A program made the position numbers and the translations under genes. Below, piece after piece: positions 24,101 through 35,462 of a stretch of 61,817 nucleotides of DNA. The stretch spans positions 1-61,817 of the forward strand of contig KN817685.1 of the NCBI GenBank assembly GCA_000827495.1, in the 5' to 3' direction. Below the pieces are notes generated by a model, which was not told the DNA's origin, searched no databases, and saw only the letters and a program-made list of their open reading frames with translations. How positions within the stretch are numbered: the stretch's first letter is position 1; each line of letters begins with the position of its first letter. Source of the DNA: Hypholoma sublateritium FD-334 SS-4. Taxonomy: Eukaryota > Basidiomycota > Agaricomycetes > Agaricales > Strophariaceae.

Positions 24101-26103
24101 CGCCTCTGCGATCGTCGTTGTAGCATTGGCGTTCGTGGTCGTGTTCGTGTTCGTGTTCGTGTCGGTGTTGGTGTCAGTGTCGGTGCTTTCGACACCAGCC
24201 TCAGCCTCGTCAGCCGCCCCGCGCACCGCCGCGCGCAACCGCGCCTGCACCCCAGGCGCACGCGCAAGCGCATAGAGCGCCCACGTCAGCGCGGACGCGG
24301 TCGTCTCGTGCCCCGCGGCGAGGAGCGTCGTGATCTGGCACAGGATCTCGGGCACGGACATGCGCTGCGCGGGCGCGGCGGCGGTGTTCGCGCGGACTGC
24401 ACGTACACGTGAGGTGGGCTTTAGAGGTAAGGAAGGGGAAGGGGGGGGACGCACTGAGCACGCTGAGGATGTCGCGCCCTGCGGGTGGGGCCCACGCGGG
24501 CGGCTCCTCGGGCGCGGGGGGTGTGGGCGTTGGCGTTGGCACTGAGGCTGGTGTTGGGGCTGATGTTGGTGTGATCGGCGTCGACGCCGCCTTACGCGCA
24601 CCAGCTTGAGGCCTCAGCTCGTCCGCCGCCGCGCGCAGCTTCTCCTCAATGAGCGCGAGGCCCACGCGGCGCATCGTCGCCTGCGCGGCGCGCATGGGGG
24701 CGCCGTCCCACCGCTGTGCAACGCACGGTCAATAAATAGACGAAATGAACGAACAGACGAGAAATGAAATAGGCGCCGCGTCCGCACGTAGACGGCGCAA
24801 ACCAGCCCGCCAGCCCGTCAAGGAAGGAACGAGGGCATTGCACGGCGCGAACATAGATATGAAATGAAGTGCCGCGCCACTGCCAATGCCACTGCCACTG
24901 CCAACGCCAACGCCAGCGGTGTCACTGCCACCGCGCGCCGCGTGCCGGCGGCGCGCACGCACGCGCCCTGCCTGCCTGCCTGACAGCGCCCCTAACGTGC
25001 ACACGGCGCGGATCGCCTTCCAGTCTGGGCACGCCGGGATCGACGCGGGCAGCGGGGTGGCGCGAGGGCGGGTGAGTATAAATAGGCGCCTGGGATCTGC
25101 GCGTGCGAACGGGGCAGATGAAAATAGCCTGCCTGGGGCAGCGGCAGGCGGCGGGGAAGGTAAGGCAAGGCAGGGAGGGGGACGTACGAAGCGGCGCAGG
25201 ACGGGGAACCATGCCTGGAGGACGGTCATGGCGCGGAAGCGGCGCGCGGTGGCGAAGACGACGGCGAAGGCGCGCGCGAGCTCGTTCGTGTCGTCCGTGA
25301 GCGCGTCGAAGGCGTACCCGAAGCCTACGGCGCTGAGCGCGGGGGGCGGGGAAATTGAACGAGGCACGCACCTGCGAGCCCGATGACGTCGAGGGTCGCG
25401 CGGCCGAGCCCCGCGAGGACGTCGGTGCGCTTGGGGCGCGGATCGGTGGCGTCGAGGGTGGCGAGCCAGATGTCGCGCAGCTGGGAAACGTCAATATGGG
25501 CCGGCAGCGCGGCGGGTGTGCGTGCGCACCTCGGTGGCTTTGTCGTAGAAAATGGGCGTGAGGGTGCGGATGTGTGCCGCGGAAAAGGCAGGCGCCTGCA
25601 GATGGTTAGCGGCGCAGCGCGCTATAAATAGGACGCACGTACTAGGATTTTGCGCTGCAGACGGGGGTGAGCGACGGCGGCGGGGAACGACGAGAACGCA
25701 CCTGGCGGCGGTGGACGGTGCCCTCGACGACGAGGAGGCCGTCGCGGCCGGCGGTCATGGCGGCGAGGCTGTCGCGCACAAAGTCGGGCTTGGGGTAGTC
25801 GTCGGCGTTGCCGAGGACGTGGGCGATGGCGACGGGGTCGGTTGTGAGGAGGCGGGGGCCGCTGAGGAAGCCGCGGTAGACGAGGATGGGGCCGTAGCGG
25901 GCGGTCCAGCGGGCGACGAGGCCCGTGTTCTCCTGCTCGTGCAGCTCCGCGAGGTTGCCGTAGAGCCACGACGGCGCGGGCGGGCCGGGGAGGGCGCGCA
26001 GCGGCGAGCGCAGCTGGCGCCAGAGCAGGCGGGCGACGGGGCGCAGCGCGGCGGCGGCGGCGAGCGCGAGCAGCAGCAGCAGCAGCGCGGGGGGGAGAGC
26101 CAT
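21123..26103 (-). CDS. Cytochrome P450 monooxygenase with expanded introns
   Basis: Ten exons (26103-25702, 25654-25643, 25595-25530, 25480-25372, 25324-25188, 24713-24455, 24396-23832, 23038-22904, 21634-21554, 21252-21123) close in phase to 631 aa. An N-terminal membrane anchor (ALLLLLLALAAAAALRP) leads to the proline-rich hinge LRALPGPPAPSW. The I-helix has AGHETT near residue 354, the ExxR motif is VVREALR near 440, PERW lies after it, and the heme loop GNRACIG places the Cys ligand near 551. The loop is extended between F and the G-x-R-x-C core (FLNGNPLSGNRACIG). Expected: an ER-bound haem-thiolate oxidase, substrate unknown. Low-complexity inserts (a Pro/Thr run before the I-helix and a Thr/Asn run after it) lengthen the protein. 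Four introns are long (474, 793, 1269 and 301 nt), against 47-58 nt for the others. Exon 2 has only 12 nt. Confidence 0.85.
23279..23300. repeat. ATGA microsatellite in a P450 intron
   Basis: Four to five tandem copies of the tetranucleotide AATG lie inside the 793-nt intron of the P450 gene. Confidence 0.8.
23632..23650. repeat. GGCA microsatellite in a P450 intron
   Basis: About five tandem GGCA units lie in the same 793-nt P450 intron as the ATGA repeat; the flanks also contain CATGCATGC palindromic runs. Confidence 0.8.
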
Positions 26104-26200
26104 CGGCCGCGCCCGCCGCGCGCAGGTGTGTATTATAAGTAGGCGCGGTGCCCGAGCTGCCCGTGCCCGACATGTCCGACCCGGCACCTGCCGCCGCACG
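26104..26200. promoter_or_regulatory. 97-bp shared promoter, P450 / methyltransferase
   Basis: Only 97 bp separate the two divergent start codons (minus ATG at 26103, plus ATG at 26201). A TATA-like TATTATAAGT lies at about 26130-26139, in a GC-rich context. Both core promoters and both 5' UTRs must fit here or overlap the opposite coding region. Confidence 0.6.
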
Positions 26201-27985
26201 ATGGCCTCGCTCCCCGATGTCCTCTGTGCGCCCGCGACGCTGGCGCTGCTCACGACGCACCCCAACGCCCACGCCTGCGCCCCCGCATTCCGCATCCCCG
26301 CCGGCCCCGCCGCAATCCTCCGCGCCGCCCTCACCGATGCCCCCGCCGCGCTGCCGCCCGCGCTCGCCCGCCCCGTCGCCGCCGTCCGCCGCCTGACGCG
26401 CCCCCGCGACCCCGTGCCCCTCGCCGCGCCGCCGCTCTCTATCGTCGCCGCGCAGGGCATGTCCCCGAAGAAGGCGCACGAGGTCGCCCGCATGGCCGCG
26501 CTCGTCGCCGGCCTCGCACCCGCCCTCGGCGCCGCCCTGCGCATCGTCGACGTCGGCGCCGGCCAGGGCTACCTCACCCGCGCGCTCAAGACCCGCCTCC
26601 CCGCCGCCCGCATCCTCGCCCTCGACGCCGACGCCGCACAGACCGCCGGCGCCCGCCGCTACGAGGCCCGCCTCCTCCCGCACGCCGACCCGCCCATCGT
26701 CCACCGCACCGTCCTCGTCGAGCCCGGCCCCCTCCTCGCCGCCGTCGACGCCTGGCTCGCCGACGACCCCGCGGACGCACAGGCCCCCGTGCTCTTCGTC
26801 GCGCTGCACGCGTGCGGCTCGCTCACCCCCGACATCCTGCGCGCCTTCGCCGCCGCCCGCACCGCACCGCGCGCCGCCTGGGCCCCCGCCGGCGTCGTCG
26901 CCGTCGGCTGCTGCTACAACCTCATGGACCCCGCCGACTTCCCCCTCTCCGCGCCGTACCGCGCGCACGCCGCCCTCCACGCCCTCCCGCCGTCCGCGTT
27001 CCACCTCGCCGCGCAGGTCCCCGCCACGTGGGCCGCCCCCGGGGCGGACGGCGCACTGGCGATCCTCCCCGCCGCCGCGCTCGCGATCCGCAAGCTCGTC
27101 TGGCGCGCCCTGCTCGAACGCGCCCTGCAGCACGCAACGCCGCTCGACGCCCCGCCCGCACGCCCCGCGGCGCCCGCGTCAGCCACGGTCCCCGCGCACT
27201 GGCCGCGCCGGCGCGAGCAGCGCGCGCCGTTCGCCGTCCCGGGTGAGTCGGATCCAGCGCCGCCGCCGCCGCCGCCGGTGGACACGCAGACGGGCATCGG
27301 CACGACGCCCGCGCTCGCGCGCCTCGGCCGCTTGCGCGACGCCGCGTACGACACGTGGGGCGGCTTCCTCGCCATCGCCGCCGCGCGCATGGGCGTGCGC
27401 CTCCCCGGCGCGGACGGCGAGGAGCCCGACCACGCTGACTCCGCGGAGGAGGAGGAGGGCGAGGAGGAGGCGCGCCGCCCGGTGTTCGTGTGGGACATCG
27501 ACGGGTCCCCCCCTGGCGCCGAAGATGCTGCGGATAGCGACGCAGAAGACGCCTACGGGGAAGAAAACGGGGAAGAGGACCCGCTAGACGCCGCGCTGAC
27601 CGGTGCCCTCCCCTGCGCGCTGCGCGCCCGCGCCCGCGAGCTCGCCGCGCTGCACGTCCTGCGCTGCCTCGTCGGCGCGCTCGTCGAGGACGCCGTGCTG
27701 CGCGACCGCGCGGCGTGGGTGCGCAGTGCGCTGGGGCTGCCGCCGGACGACGACGACGATGATGATGATGACGGTGGTGATGGTGTTATTGACGATGACG
27801 GTGGTGGAGGTGGTGGTGACGGGGAAGCGGAGGGCGCGGCGCCGGGTGGGGAGGGCGAGGGCGAGGGCGAGGAGGGGGGTGGAGAGGGGGGCGCAGGGAC
27901 GCTGCACGTGCGCCTCGTGAACCTGTTCGACCAGGCGACGGGCAGCGGGCGGAACGTCGCGCTCGTCATCGCGCCCGTGCCCTGA
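26201..27985 (+). CDS. RRNAD1/METTL25-type SAM methyltransferase domain protein
   Basis: One uninterrupted frame of 594 aa. I chose ATG 26201 (MASLPDVL) rather than an in-frame non-ATG codon at 26126, because the upstream part is basic and looks like leader DNA. MSPKKAHEV precedes the SAM-binding motif VDVGAGQGYLTRAL (near residue 116); LHACGSLTPDIL follows near 201 and VGCCYNLMDP near 235; the C-terminus ends LLNLFDQ-like (LVNLFDQATGSGRNVAL). This order is that of the RRNAD1/METTL25 family (Methyltransf_32 domain), predicted methyltransferases whose substrate in fungi I do not know. The C-terminal third has acidic runs and an Asp-run plus Gly-run coded by simple repeats (27745-27890). The gene is extremely GC-rich and has no intron, unlike its neighbours. 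Confidence 0.85.
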   Translation: MASLPDVLCAPATLALLTTHPNAHACAPAFRIPAGPAAILRAALTDAPAALPPALARPVAAVRRLTRPRDPVPLAAPPLSIVAAQGMSPKKAHEVARMAALVAGLAPALGAALRIVDVGAGQGYLTRALKTRLPAARILALDADAAQTAGARRYEARLLPHADPPIVHRTVLVEPGPLLAAVDAWLADDPADAQAPVLFVALHACGSLTPDILRAFAAARTAPRAAWAPAGVVAVGCCYNLMDPADFPLSAPYRAHAALHALPPSAFHLAAQVPATWAAPGADGALAILPAAALAIRKLVWRALLERALQHATPLDAPPARPAAPASATVPAHWPRRREQRAPFAVPGESDPAPPPPPPVDTQTGIGTTPALARLGRLRDAAYDTWGGFLAIAAARMGVRLPGADGEEPDHADSAEEEEGEEEARRPVFVWDIDGSPPGAEDAADSDAEDAYGEENGEEDPLDAALTGALPCALRARARELAALHVLRCLVGALVEDAVLRDRAAWVRSALGLPPDDDDDDDDDGGDGVIDDDGGGGGGDGEAEGAAPGGEGEGEGEEGGGEGGAGTLHVRLVNLFDQATGSGRNVALVIAPVP

Positions 27986-28044
27986 TGCGTGATGCATCCC
28001 GGCGTCGTCCGAGCGGCGCTCGCCGCTCGGCGTGGAGATGAGTG

Positions 28045-30070
28045 TTTGCGTGGGTAAACCACACCGGGTACGTCCGCGGGCACTCCTGCCGCCTATTGGG
28101 CGGAGAGTCGCGCGCCGCACCGACTGATTGTCGGTGGGCCGAGTACTTGTCTGGTAAAAAAAGTATAAAAGGGAGAATATCCCACCTTTCAGTCGTGGCT
28201 TGTATTATTTAACCACTTTCTTGAAGTTTCGTTGTCCAGCTTCAATGAAGCTTGTACCGCGCCAAGGCGCGTCCTTCAAGTTACTATTGGTGCATCGGTA
28301 GTCAGACTGCTCCAAAAATTTCCTGATATGGTAATCGAGCTGCAAACCGATTCCCCTCGACATGATGTTTATAACAGATTCAAGTTAAATATGTACTTTG
28401 GAAATAAGGTCTCTGTTGGTTGCCTACTGCGTTAGGGCGTGTCCTTCAAGTTTCCCTTGGTGTATTAGTAGCCAGACTGTGCCAAAAATTCTCTGCGACA
28501 ACAAATGTGTTTGCAACTGATGAGTCCCCTCTACGTATGTAATAAAAGATTCAAGTTGAATATCTACTCTCTTGAGATAAGGTCACTGTCAGTGTTGGTT
28601 GCCAGACGTGCTGAGCCTCACCAGTGCAGCGAAAATCGAGGTACGTCATCTATCATACACAACGCAATTTTCCTTATCCCTGCTGTGCCGATAAGGGCTC
28701 CCGCCGCCTGTTGGGCGGAGACGCTCAGTGGCCTCCTTGTCTGGTAAAAAAAGTATAACAGGGAGAAATATCCCGCCTTCTAGTCGCAACTTATATTATT
28801 CAACCCCTTTCTTGAAGTTTCTTCGTCTATTTCGATACTTGTGCTTACTACGCCTGGACGTGTCCTTAAAGTTCCCATTGGTGTATCAGTAGCCAGCCTG
28901 CGCCAAACAGTCTTTACTATAACAATCGAGCTGCGAACTGGCTCCCCTCTATGTAGTATGTTATAAGAATAAAAGATTTGAGTTACATAAATATGCACTC
29001 GTTACATGGACCTTGAGATAAGCTCACTTGATTGCTGGCAGACGTGCTAAGTATCACCGGTGCAGCGAAAATCGAGGTACGTCATCCATCATACACAACG
29101 CAATTTTCCTTATCCCTGCTGTGCCGATGATGTTGCCCAAGTGCTATGCAATCGCCCAATGATTGACACCCCACCAAAATCAGGACCGCCTTCCAACCGT
29201 ACCCTATCACTTTCTCGAAGTTTCTTTATACAGTTTTGTACTCGTTACATAAATGTTGAAATTTAGACGGTGCAACGAACATCGAGATACATCATCCAAT
29301 TGTATCCCTACTGTTCCCGTGCTATTGTTCAAGTGCTATGCAGCTGCCCAATGATTGCCACTACCAAAATTAGACCTCGCGCTTATGATCGCCACCGCGC
29401 TCTGACGCGTGCGACGTGCGTCCTTGGGAGCGTGTGGCTCATGCTAGGCGCACATATCCTGGGGGGTCGTGCATGCTGGACTGCCGTTACCCAGAGGTTT
29501 ATCGGCGCGGTGTATCGCGTTGGGGATGGATCTGCACAAGCGCCCACGCGTGGGAAAGATACAACGGGTGCGTCCTCTGTCACCACGCTCGCAGATCGGC
29601 GACCGGCGGCGAGCCACTTGTCTGATGAAAAAAAAATCTAAGCATGGGAGATATTGCTTTGAGATGTAGCCGAGAACATCCCGCCTTTCAACCGTACTCA
29701 ATAACTTTCTTGAAGTTTCTTTATAAAGGTTGACACTTGTGCGCTAATACTGGCAGGTCCTTCAACGGCGCTTAGTATTGGTGTATCGGACCAGACCGTA
29801 CTAAACAATGTCTCTGAGAGAACAGTTGAGCTGAAACTGACTCCCCTCTGCGCAGTATGTTAATAATAAAAGATTCAAATTGAATGTGTACTCGTTACAT
29901 GAATCCCAAGCCATTGGCTCTTGAAATAAGGTTGCTGCTGAGCATCACCGTTGCAATGATAATTGATCTACGTAATCCACCTGTCATTAACACAATTTTT
30001 TTATCCTTGCTGTGCCAATGATATTGCTCAAGTGCTATGCAATTGCCCAATGATTGGTACCACAATTAGG
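28045..30070. repeat. Degenerate tandem repeat array
   Basis: The same ordered blocks recur without coding capacity. Block A (CTGGTAAAAAAAGTATAA, then GGGAGAAATATCCC, then TTTCTTGAAGTTTC) lies near 28150, 28740 and, degenerate, 29620. Block B (TGTCCTTCAAGTT...TTGGTGTAT) lies near 28270, 28438, 28861 and 29757. Block C (AAAAGATTCAAGTTGAAT) lies near 28376, 28544, 28967 and 29868. Block D (GCGAAAATCGAGGTACGTCAT) lies near 28627, 29064 and 29275. Block E (CAAGTGCTATGCAAT...CCCAATGATTG) lies near 29138, 29328 and 30028. Spacings of 590-880 bp between A blocks suggest a unit of that size with internal deletions and duplications. The origin, whether satellite or a decayed mobile element, is unknown. 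Confidence 0.75.
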
Positions 30071-33000
30071 TCGTGAGCGATCAAATGCAGAGTACAGCCT
30101 ATTGTCCGCTGCATACCATTGGTAGTAAATTATGAGTAGATCATCCTTGGAGACAAAAAGGATTACCTACGGAACATCCTCATCGACGTACCATTTCATC
30201 CGCATAATAGCGCTGCCAGATATAAACCCGCCGCGGCCGCGGTCGTGTTTCAGAGTGGATATATTTACCGCGCGTCCCCTGAGCAATCGCGCCTCATACA
30301 AGGCACGCCAGCGACATGCTGTGAAGGCGACGCACATAGCGCCAGAGTAGCTGAGCCACCTGCCCAGTTCCGCGTGCCCCGCGCGTGCCTCCGCCGGATC
30401 GTGCCCACGCGTCTGACGTGCGCCTCGCAGCCCGAAACGCGCGCGAACTGCACCAGCAGTAATAATAGCGGCGCCTGCGTGTCCGACGGGCGGCTCGCAG
30501 CCCGAAACGCGCGCCACGGCGCACTAGGCCTGGGGAGCGGTATCAGAATCAGAATCAAAATCACAATAGAGGAGGTTGAGCGTGCCCGGAGGCGAGCAGC
30601 GATGGCGTTCGATGCGCCCTGCCAGCGCCGGTGCGCTTGCGGTGGCGGCGGCGTGCAGATCCTCGGCGAGCGGGCGTCTGGCACGGAGCGCCGAAGCCTG
30701 GCTGGGAGTCGGCTATTACTTGCGCGTAGGTGGCCGCGGCACGTCGGTTACTTGGAAGTTGGAGCGGGTATCGCGCTGTGCTTTTTCGAGCAATTGTGAG
30801 AGACCTGTCGGGTGCGTGCGCGCCGATGTGAATATTCTAGACCGCGTCGTCGTAGGCTGCGGGCGCCATGGTTCGATTTATGTAAACGCTGCGAAATTAA
30901 ATGCCAACTTTCCGGTGGCGGCCCAGTTCGGGTGGCGACATGGTCCTCTGAATGGTCGCATCTTCAATAATTGTTAAGAAAAGAAGATGCGACCAGTGCA
31001 CAATAGCACTTAGAGTTGTGTACGGTGCGTGCGGCACGGTGCGTTAGACCCGCAGTTGAGCCAACTACGTGCGCCGCCCGGCCTTGAAACTGAGAGTAGC
31101 CAAGTCCACAAGCAATTGTCAGAGCGGGCGTATTACGAGGCTTTGGCGTTTGAGCCAGGTGCACACAACGCTGGATCGCGCACTGCGTATGTAGGTCCGG
31201 CGCCAGGCTAATAGAAGGCAGCTGCCGCCGCCAACGATCCCGCGGCAGCCCCCCATCCACTGGCACCGCCCAGCGCGTCCTATTTCCAGTGCCCGCGCCG
31301 CGCTTATTCTGCGCGACACAGAAGCCGCGCGGGCTCCACTGACACACTGACAGAATCGCGCACGCCCAACGACGGGTTGTGTCACCGCCTATCTGCGCGC
31401 CAAGGCTCCGTGCACCGCTGCACTAACGGGGCGGCGAAAACGCCGCTGCGCCAGCTCGCGCGGCGGCATCCCGGCCCGGCGGAGCTCGCGGTGACGTTTG
31501 TGGCACCCGTGCGTACGCGCGCCGTCACTCACAGCAGCTGCAGCCCGCTTCCGTGCGCGTAAGTCTATACGTGTTCCGGCGCCGATCAGTGATTTGGCAG
31601 TGCATTAATTGTGCGTTTAATTATGCGGATTGGCGCCTGCGCGTGTGTGCGTGCGTCGGCCAGCGCGCCTCGTGCGCGCAGGGGTAGTGCGTACCACTCG
31701 TTTCTTGCAGCTTGCCTCTTGAGAAAAATAAACTGGCTCGCTTCAATAAATCAGCCAACTAAGATGCTTCCCGGAGACCATCTGAGCTGAGATGATCGTA
31801 ATGCACGACGGGAAGCTTGCTGTGCGGAACTCTGGAATTGCAGATCTCGCTGATGTGCCCAGCGCTAAAGTAGTGCCGCAGCGGAATGTTGTAGACATGA
31901 TCCCCTTGCCTAGGCCTGTTTCCCCAGTGACCCTATTTCTCCTGTCGCATCGCAGAGCGTAGTAAAGTTTTACAGGGAAAACTGCTAGTATTAGCTAGCA
32001 TATTGATGCGGGAGACGAGTGGCTTCCAAGCAAAGATCACTTCCCAAGAATAGAGCGTGTAAAAGGATTCGAACTTTCGAAGCACATCTAGTGGCACGAA
32101 TTAACGCACATAGGTAGGCCCAGGGGGATAGTTCCATATCCCGTCACTCGAGAAAATAAACGTCGCTCTTGCACTTCAATCCTGTGCGCATCGAGCACAG
32201 CGTCTTGCCTTCCATCCCCTCGATCACCACGCGTGTCGCTCGTGCTGGTGGCTGGGCCGGCCGTGAAAATAAACGGCCTCGCATGGCGCTGCCCACGCCC
32301 CACATCGCCAGATGACTGGCACGGCACAGACCGTGTCCCGGGTTGATGCTTCCAAGCGCGCGCTAATAAAAGACCGCACCAGTGCGCACGGCCTGGTGCG
32401 CGCTATGATTAGGGCGCTGGGCCTGCCGGCAGTCTCTCCCTCCGACTAGCTTCTGGGGCAGCGGGCTGCATTTGGGCACAAATAGAAGCGCGAGACAAAG
32501 TACATGCTGTGGTCGATACCCATTGGGCAATGCACCATATTAAGCCAGATCAGCCCTAGTCGGTACTCTGTTGCGGATTATGAAAGATTATGTTGTTCGG
32601 GCTAGATTAATGGGGCTGGAACGATGCGGCCCTCGATTGATAATTTCGCGCACATCCGCGTCCGCCTGGAGCTCAGCTGACGCCGGGGGGCCGTGGTCTT
32701 GCCTCGGGTTGTACAGTGCAAGGACGATTCGCGCAGCGATATTTTTGCACGCACAGGGCCCACCTCCCTCCTCCGACAATTTTCCCTAGCACGAAATTTT
32801 CGCGCCCATTCACTCGGATTTCATTGATCGACGAAATGGGGTGTCCTTGTCCAGCGGGGGTCCCGCTCGTACCGCCCAATTCCGCACTCGCGCCGGAGAA
32901 AGGCGCATCTCCGCCTCGGGCTCTCATGCGCATCTGTGGGCACAGCCCACGCCCAGCCGGATAGTGGAACCTGGGAACGCGCGCGGCACGCAGAGGACGC

Positions 33001-35462
33001 AAAAGACGCCAGTGATTAATTGCCCCTCTCCGCGATAAGCTTCTCGAGCAATCTTACCAAAGGCTGACGATATTACCAAAGCCCAGGAATAGCGCCTGAT
33101 ATCGCCGGCGCGTCTGATATCTCGCTGGCCCCCTGCCCGCCTGCTCGCCCGCCGCGCGACCCCCATCACAGGCGCGTGATGGCGCCCGCCCCCGCGCGCT
33201 GCACGACCCCGACGTGCGCCGTCACGTCCGCGGGCACCCAGACGACGCACCGCGACAGCGACGGGCGACGGCTGCCTGTCGATCCGGCAATGTCACCACC
33301 TGCCTATTGCATAAATGATATGTATGCCCCTTTGATCGCCAGGCTCCTCGACAACGGGCCCACGGACGCGTCCGCGATCACTGATGCGCCGTGCACTGAT
33401 ACGATAAGGCCGGGGGCGGTGTGGCGGCCTGGAAGGCGTCGAGCAGCGCGTACTTCCCCATACCGTTAACTGAAGGCCATTCCGCGCCTCGGTAAACACG
33501 GAATTCGGGAGTTTAGCCGCGAGCGCTTGCACACCTTCCGCGGACGGCACGACCCGGCGCACCGGGCGCTATTGCGTTGCGCCACCCAATGCGCGAGCAT
33601 ACAATGGCAAGCACGGGCCTCGAGTAGATGGCGCTACCGTGGTTTCGCGCGGGTACGCGAGACGGATACACCCCATCGCGCGCCGCGCATCTCCCCGCGC
33701 CCTATCCTCGACCGGCGGCGCGCCGCGCGCGCGGCAGCGCTGATCAGCAGCCAGCGACTGCACCATCAAGATGGCGCGGCAGTCGCTAGCGGCGCGCACA
33801 GCATCGCTGGGAAAATCATCGCTGGCGGCCGGATTGGGCACGGTGGGAGCTGCTAGGAGCTGCTGTACGATGCACGATGCGTGCACCAGATCTCCTCCGG
33901 GTGCGCTGCGTCGACGCAACGCGAAGCCGGGCCAGCGCACCCCAGTCCCAGAGTAGAGTACCACCAGCGCAGCCAGGCGCGGCAGCGCGATCAGCGCCCG
34001 TGCGATTGTTAGCGATTCGCGCTGCGATGCGAAGCAGCCCGGAGGCGATCTGGGCCAATCAAGGTTGACACCGACAGACAGTTCTGTTTTGCTTTAGGCA
34101 GTGGGGATTGGCATTTCACTTCCACGCTGGGGCGCGGTACGCCAGGCACGTACTTGTCAGCCAACACAGGCAGCACCCGGCGCGCTGCACCAAGACAAGC
34201 GAGCGAGCGGGCGGGCGAGCGGAGGGAGTGCGCGCGACCGACCGCGGCGAGCCGGCTCGCAGGCAAGCGACCGCTGGATCGGCAGCGGGCTGGGCTATTA
34301 ACGGAACTGGGCAGCGCAATGGGCGCACAAGGGGCAGGAAGCTGAGAAGTTGATGGGGGTGCCCCACCAGACACACGGAACCAGCTTGCCTCGGCGTCTC
34401 GATGGGTGGGCCTGCAGGCGCAGCGCGCTGCTTCTCCTACGCGAATCCAGGCAGTGCGCAGCGCCAAGAGTGCGTAATAATTCGGCGGTGCGTGCGGGGG
34501 CGAGTAAAGACGATTCCCCGTAGAGGAAAGGGCCTGTGCCGCTGCAGGCAATCTTCTCTTCAGTCTCTGGATCAATGCCGGGGAATTGTGCTGTCGCGAC
34601 TCGCAGGGGGCGTACAGATCTTTTTCGTGTGCTATGTTTGCGCTGACAGCGCGCTGTCCGGATTTACGGTGCTTTCATAAGACATCTTCGCTGCACCCCC
34701 ACACGGCCGGGAAAGCCTATCTGGCTGGCAAACAGCGAGGCCGGAGGCCAGCACGGCATATCTTGAGGCGGCCTCGAATCCGCATGCACAAGAAGCCGGC
34801 GCGGTGCGTACTATCAGCTGATACTCGAAGAACAAAGACGGGGGATGGATGGGCCGGTTCCTAGGGAATAGATCCATGCAATCACGGAAGATTATCATGC
34901 ACTGTTTCTGGACATCAAAATTAGTGCTGGTAATTAATTTAATAGAGGACATACAAAAAGAGAAGGTATCGCCAAAAATAACAAGCGTCGCCTGTCCGCC
35001 GAGTGAACCTATTCTGTATGACGGACGTGTGAATGGGGGCTCCAATCTTATAGACATAACAAAGAAGTTTTATGGCCATCTATCAGAATAGAGTTGGGCG
35101 AGAGTGATAGATTATCACACAACGCAACAATCGTATACTTCTACCAGACTAGGTCAGATGATTGAGAGTGAGCAAACATCCTCCCAAGCCTTTGTGGTGC
35201 GCATGGGAATAAACTGGAGCTTCTGGAGGGCACGATGTACCTCGGGGCTTGTGCGGACTGGAGTCGACGCAAGACGCAAAGTGTTTCGGAGGATAGATCA
35301 AGGAGAAGCAGGAACGCCGTTATAATTGCGTCGAGTGACGATGCATCTCGTTGGACGAGGGGAGGATAATTAAAATTTCTAGTCCGCGGAGTATCATGAG
35401 CGTGGGAGGCCTTGCTAGATCTAGAAATTTGCTAGTGGTTTGTGGTCGTAATATTATCGCAA
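30071..35462. other. Long GC-rich interval without supported genes
   Basis: No frame shows a family, an intron-consistent structure or a credible start. From 30.2 to about 34.8 kb the DNA is CpG-rich with short shadow frames on both strands. From 34.85 to 35.46 kb it becomes AT-richer. The motif GAAAATAAAC followed by GGC or similar occurs three times (about 31723, 32153, 32265). The 3' end of USB1 (minus strand) starts at 35463. Confidence 0.5.
30424..30513. repeat. Short direct repeat, 70 bp apart
   Basis: The 20-bp string CTCGCAGCCCGAAACGCGCG occurs at 30424 and again at 30494. It is a local duplication within the gene-free interval. Confidence 0.7.

Noticed and set aside
25622..27133. 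A 503-codon open frame on the minus strand opposite the methyltransferase
   Set aside because: Its Gly/Arg-rich composition is the mirror of the GC-rich methyltransferase codons. Only the P450 exons on this strand, in another frame, show a family.
32060..32080. Possible tRNA B-box (GTTCGAATCC on the minus strand)
   Set aside because: The flanking stem does not pair, and no A-box, anticodon stem or acceptor stem could be found around it.
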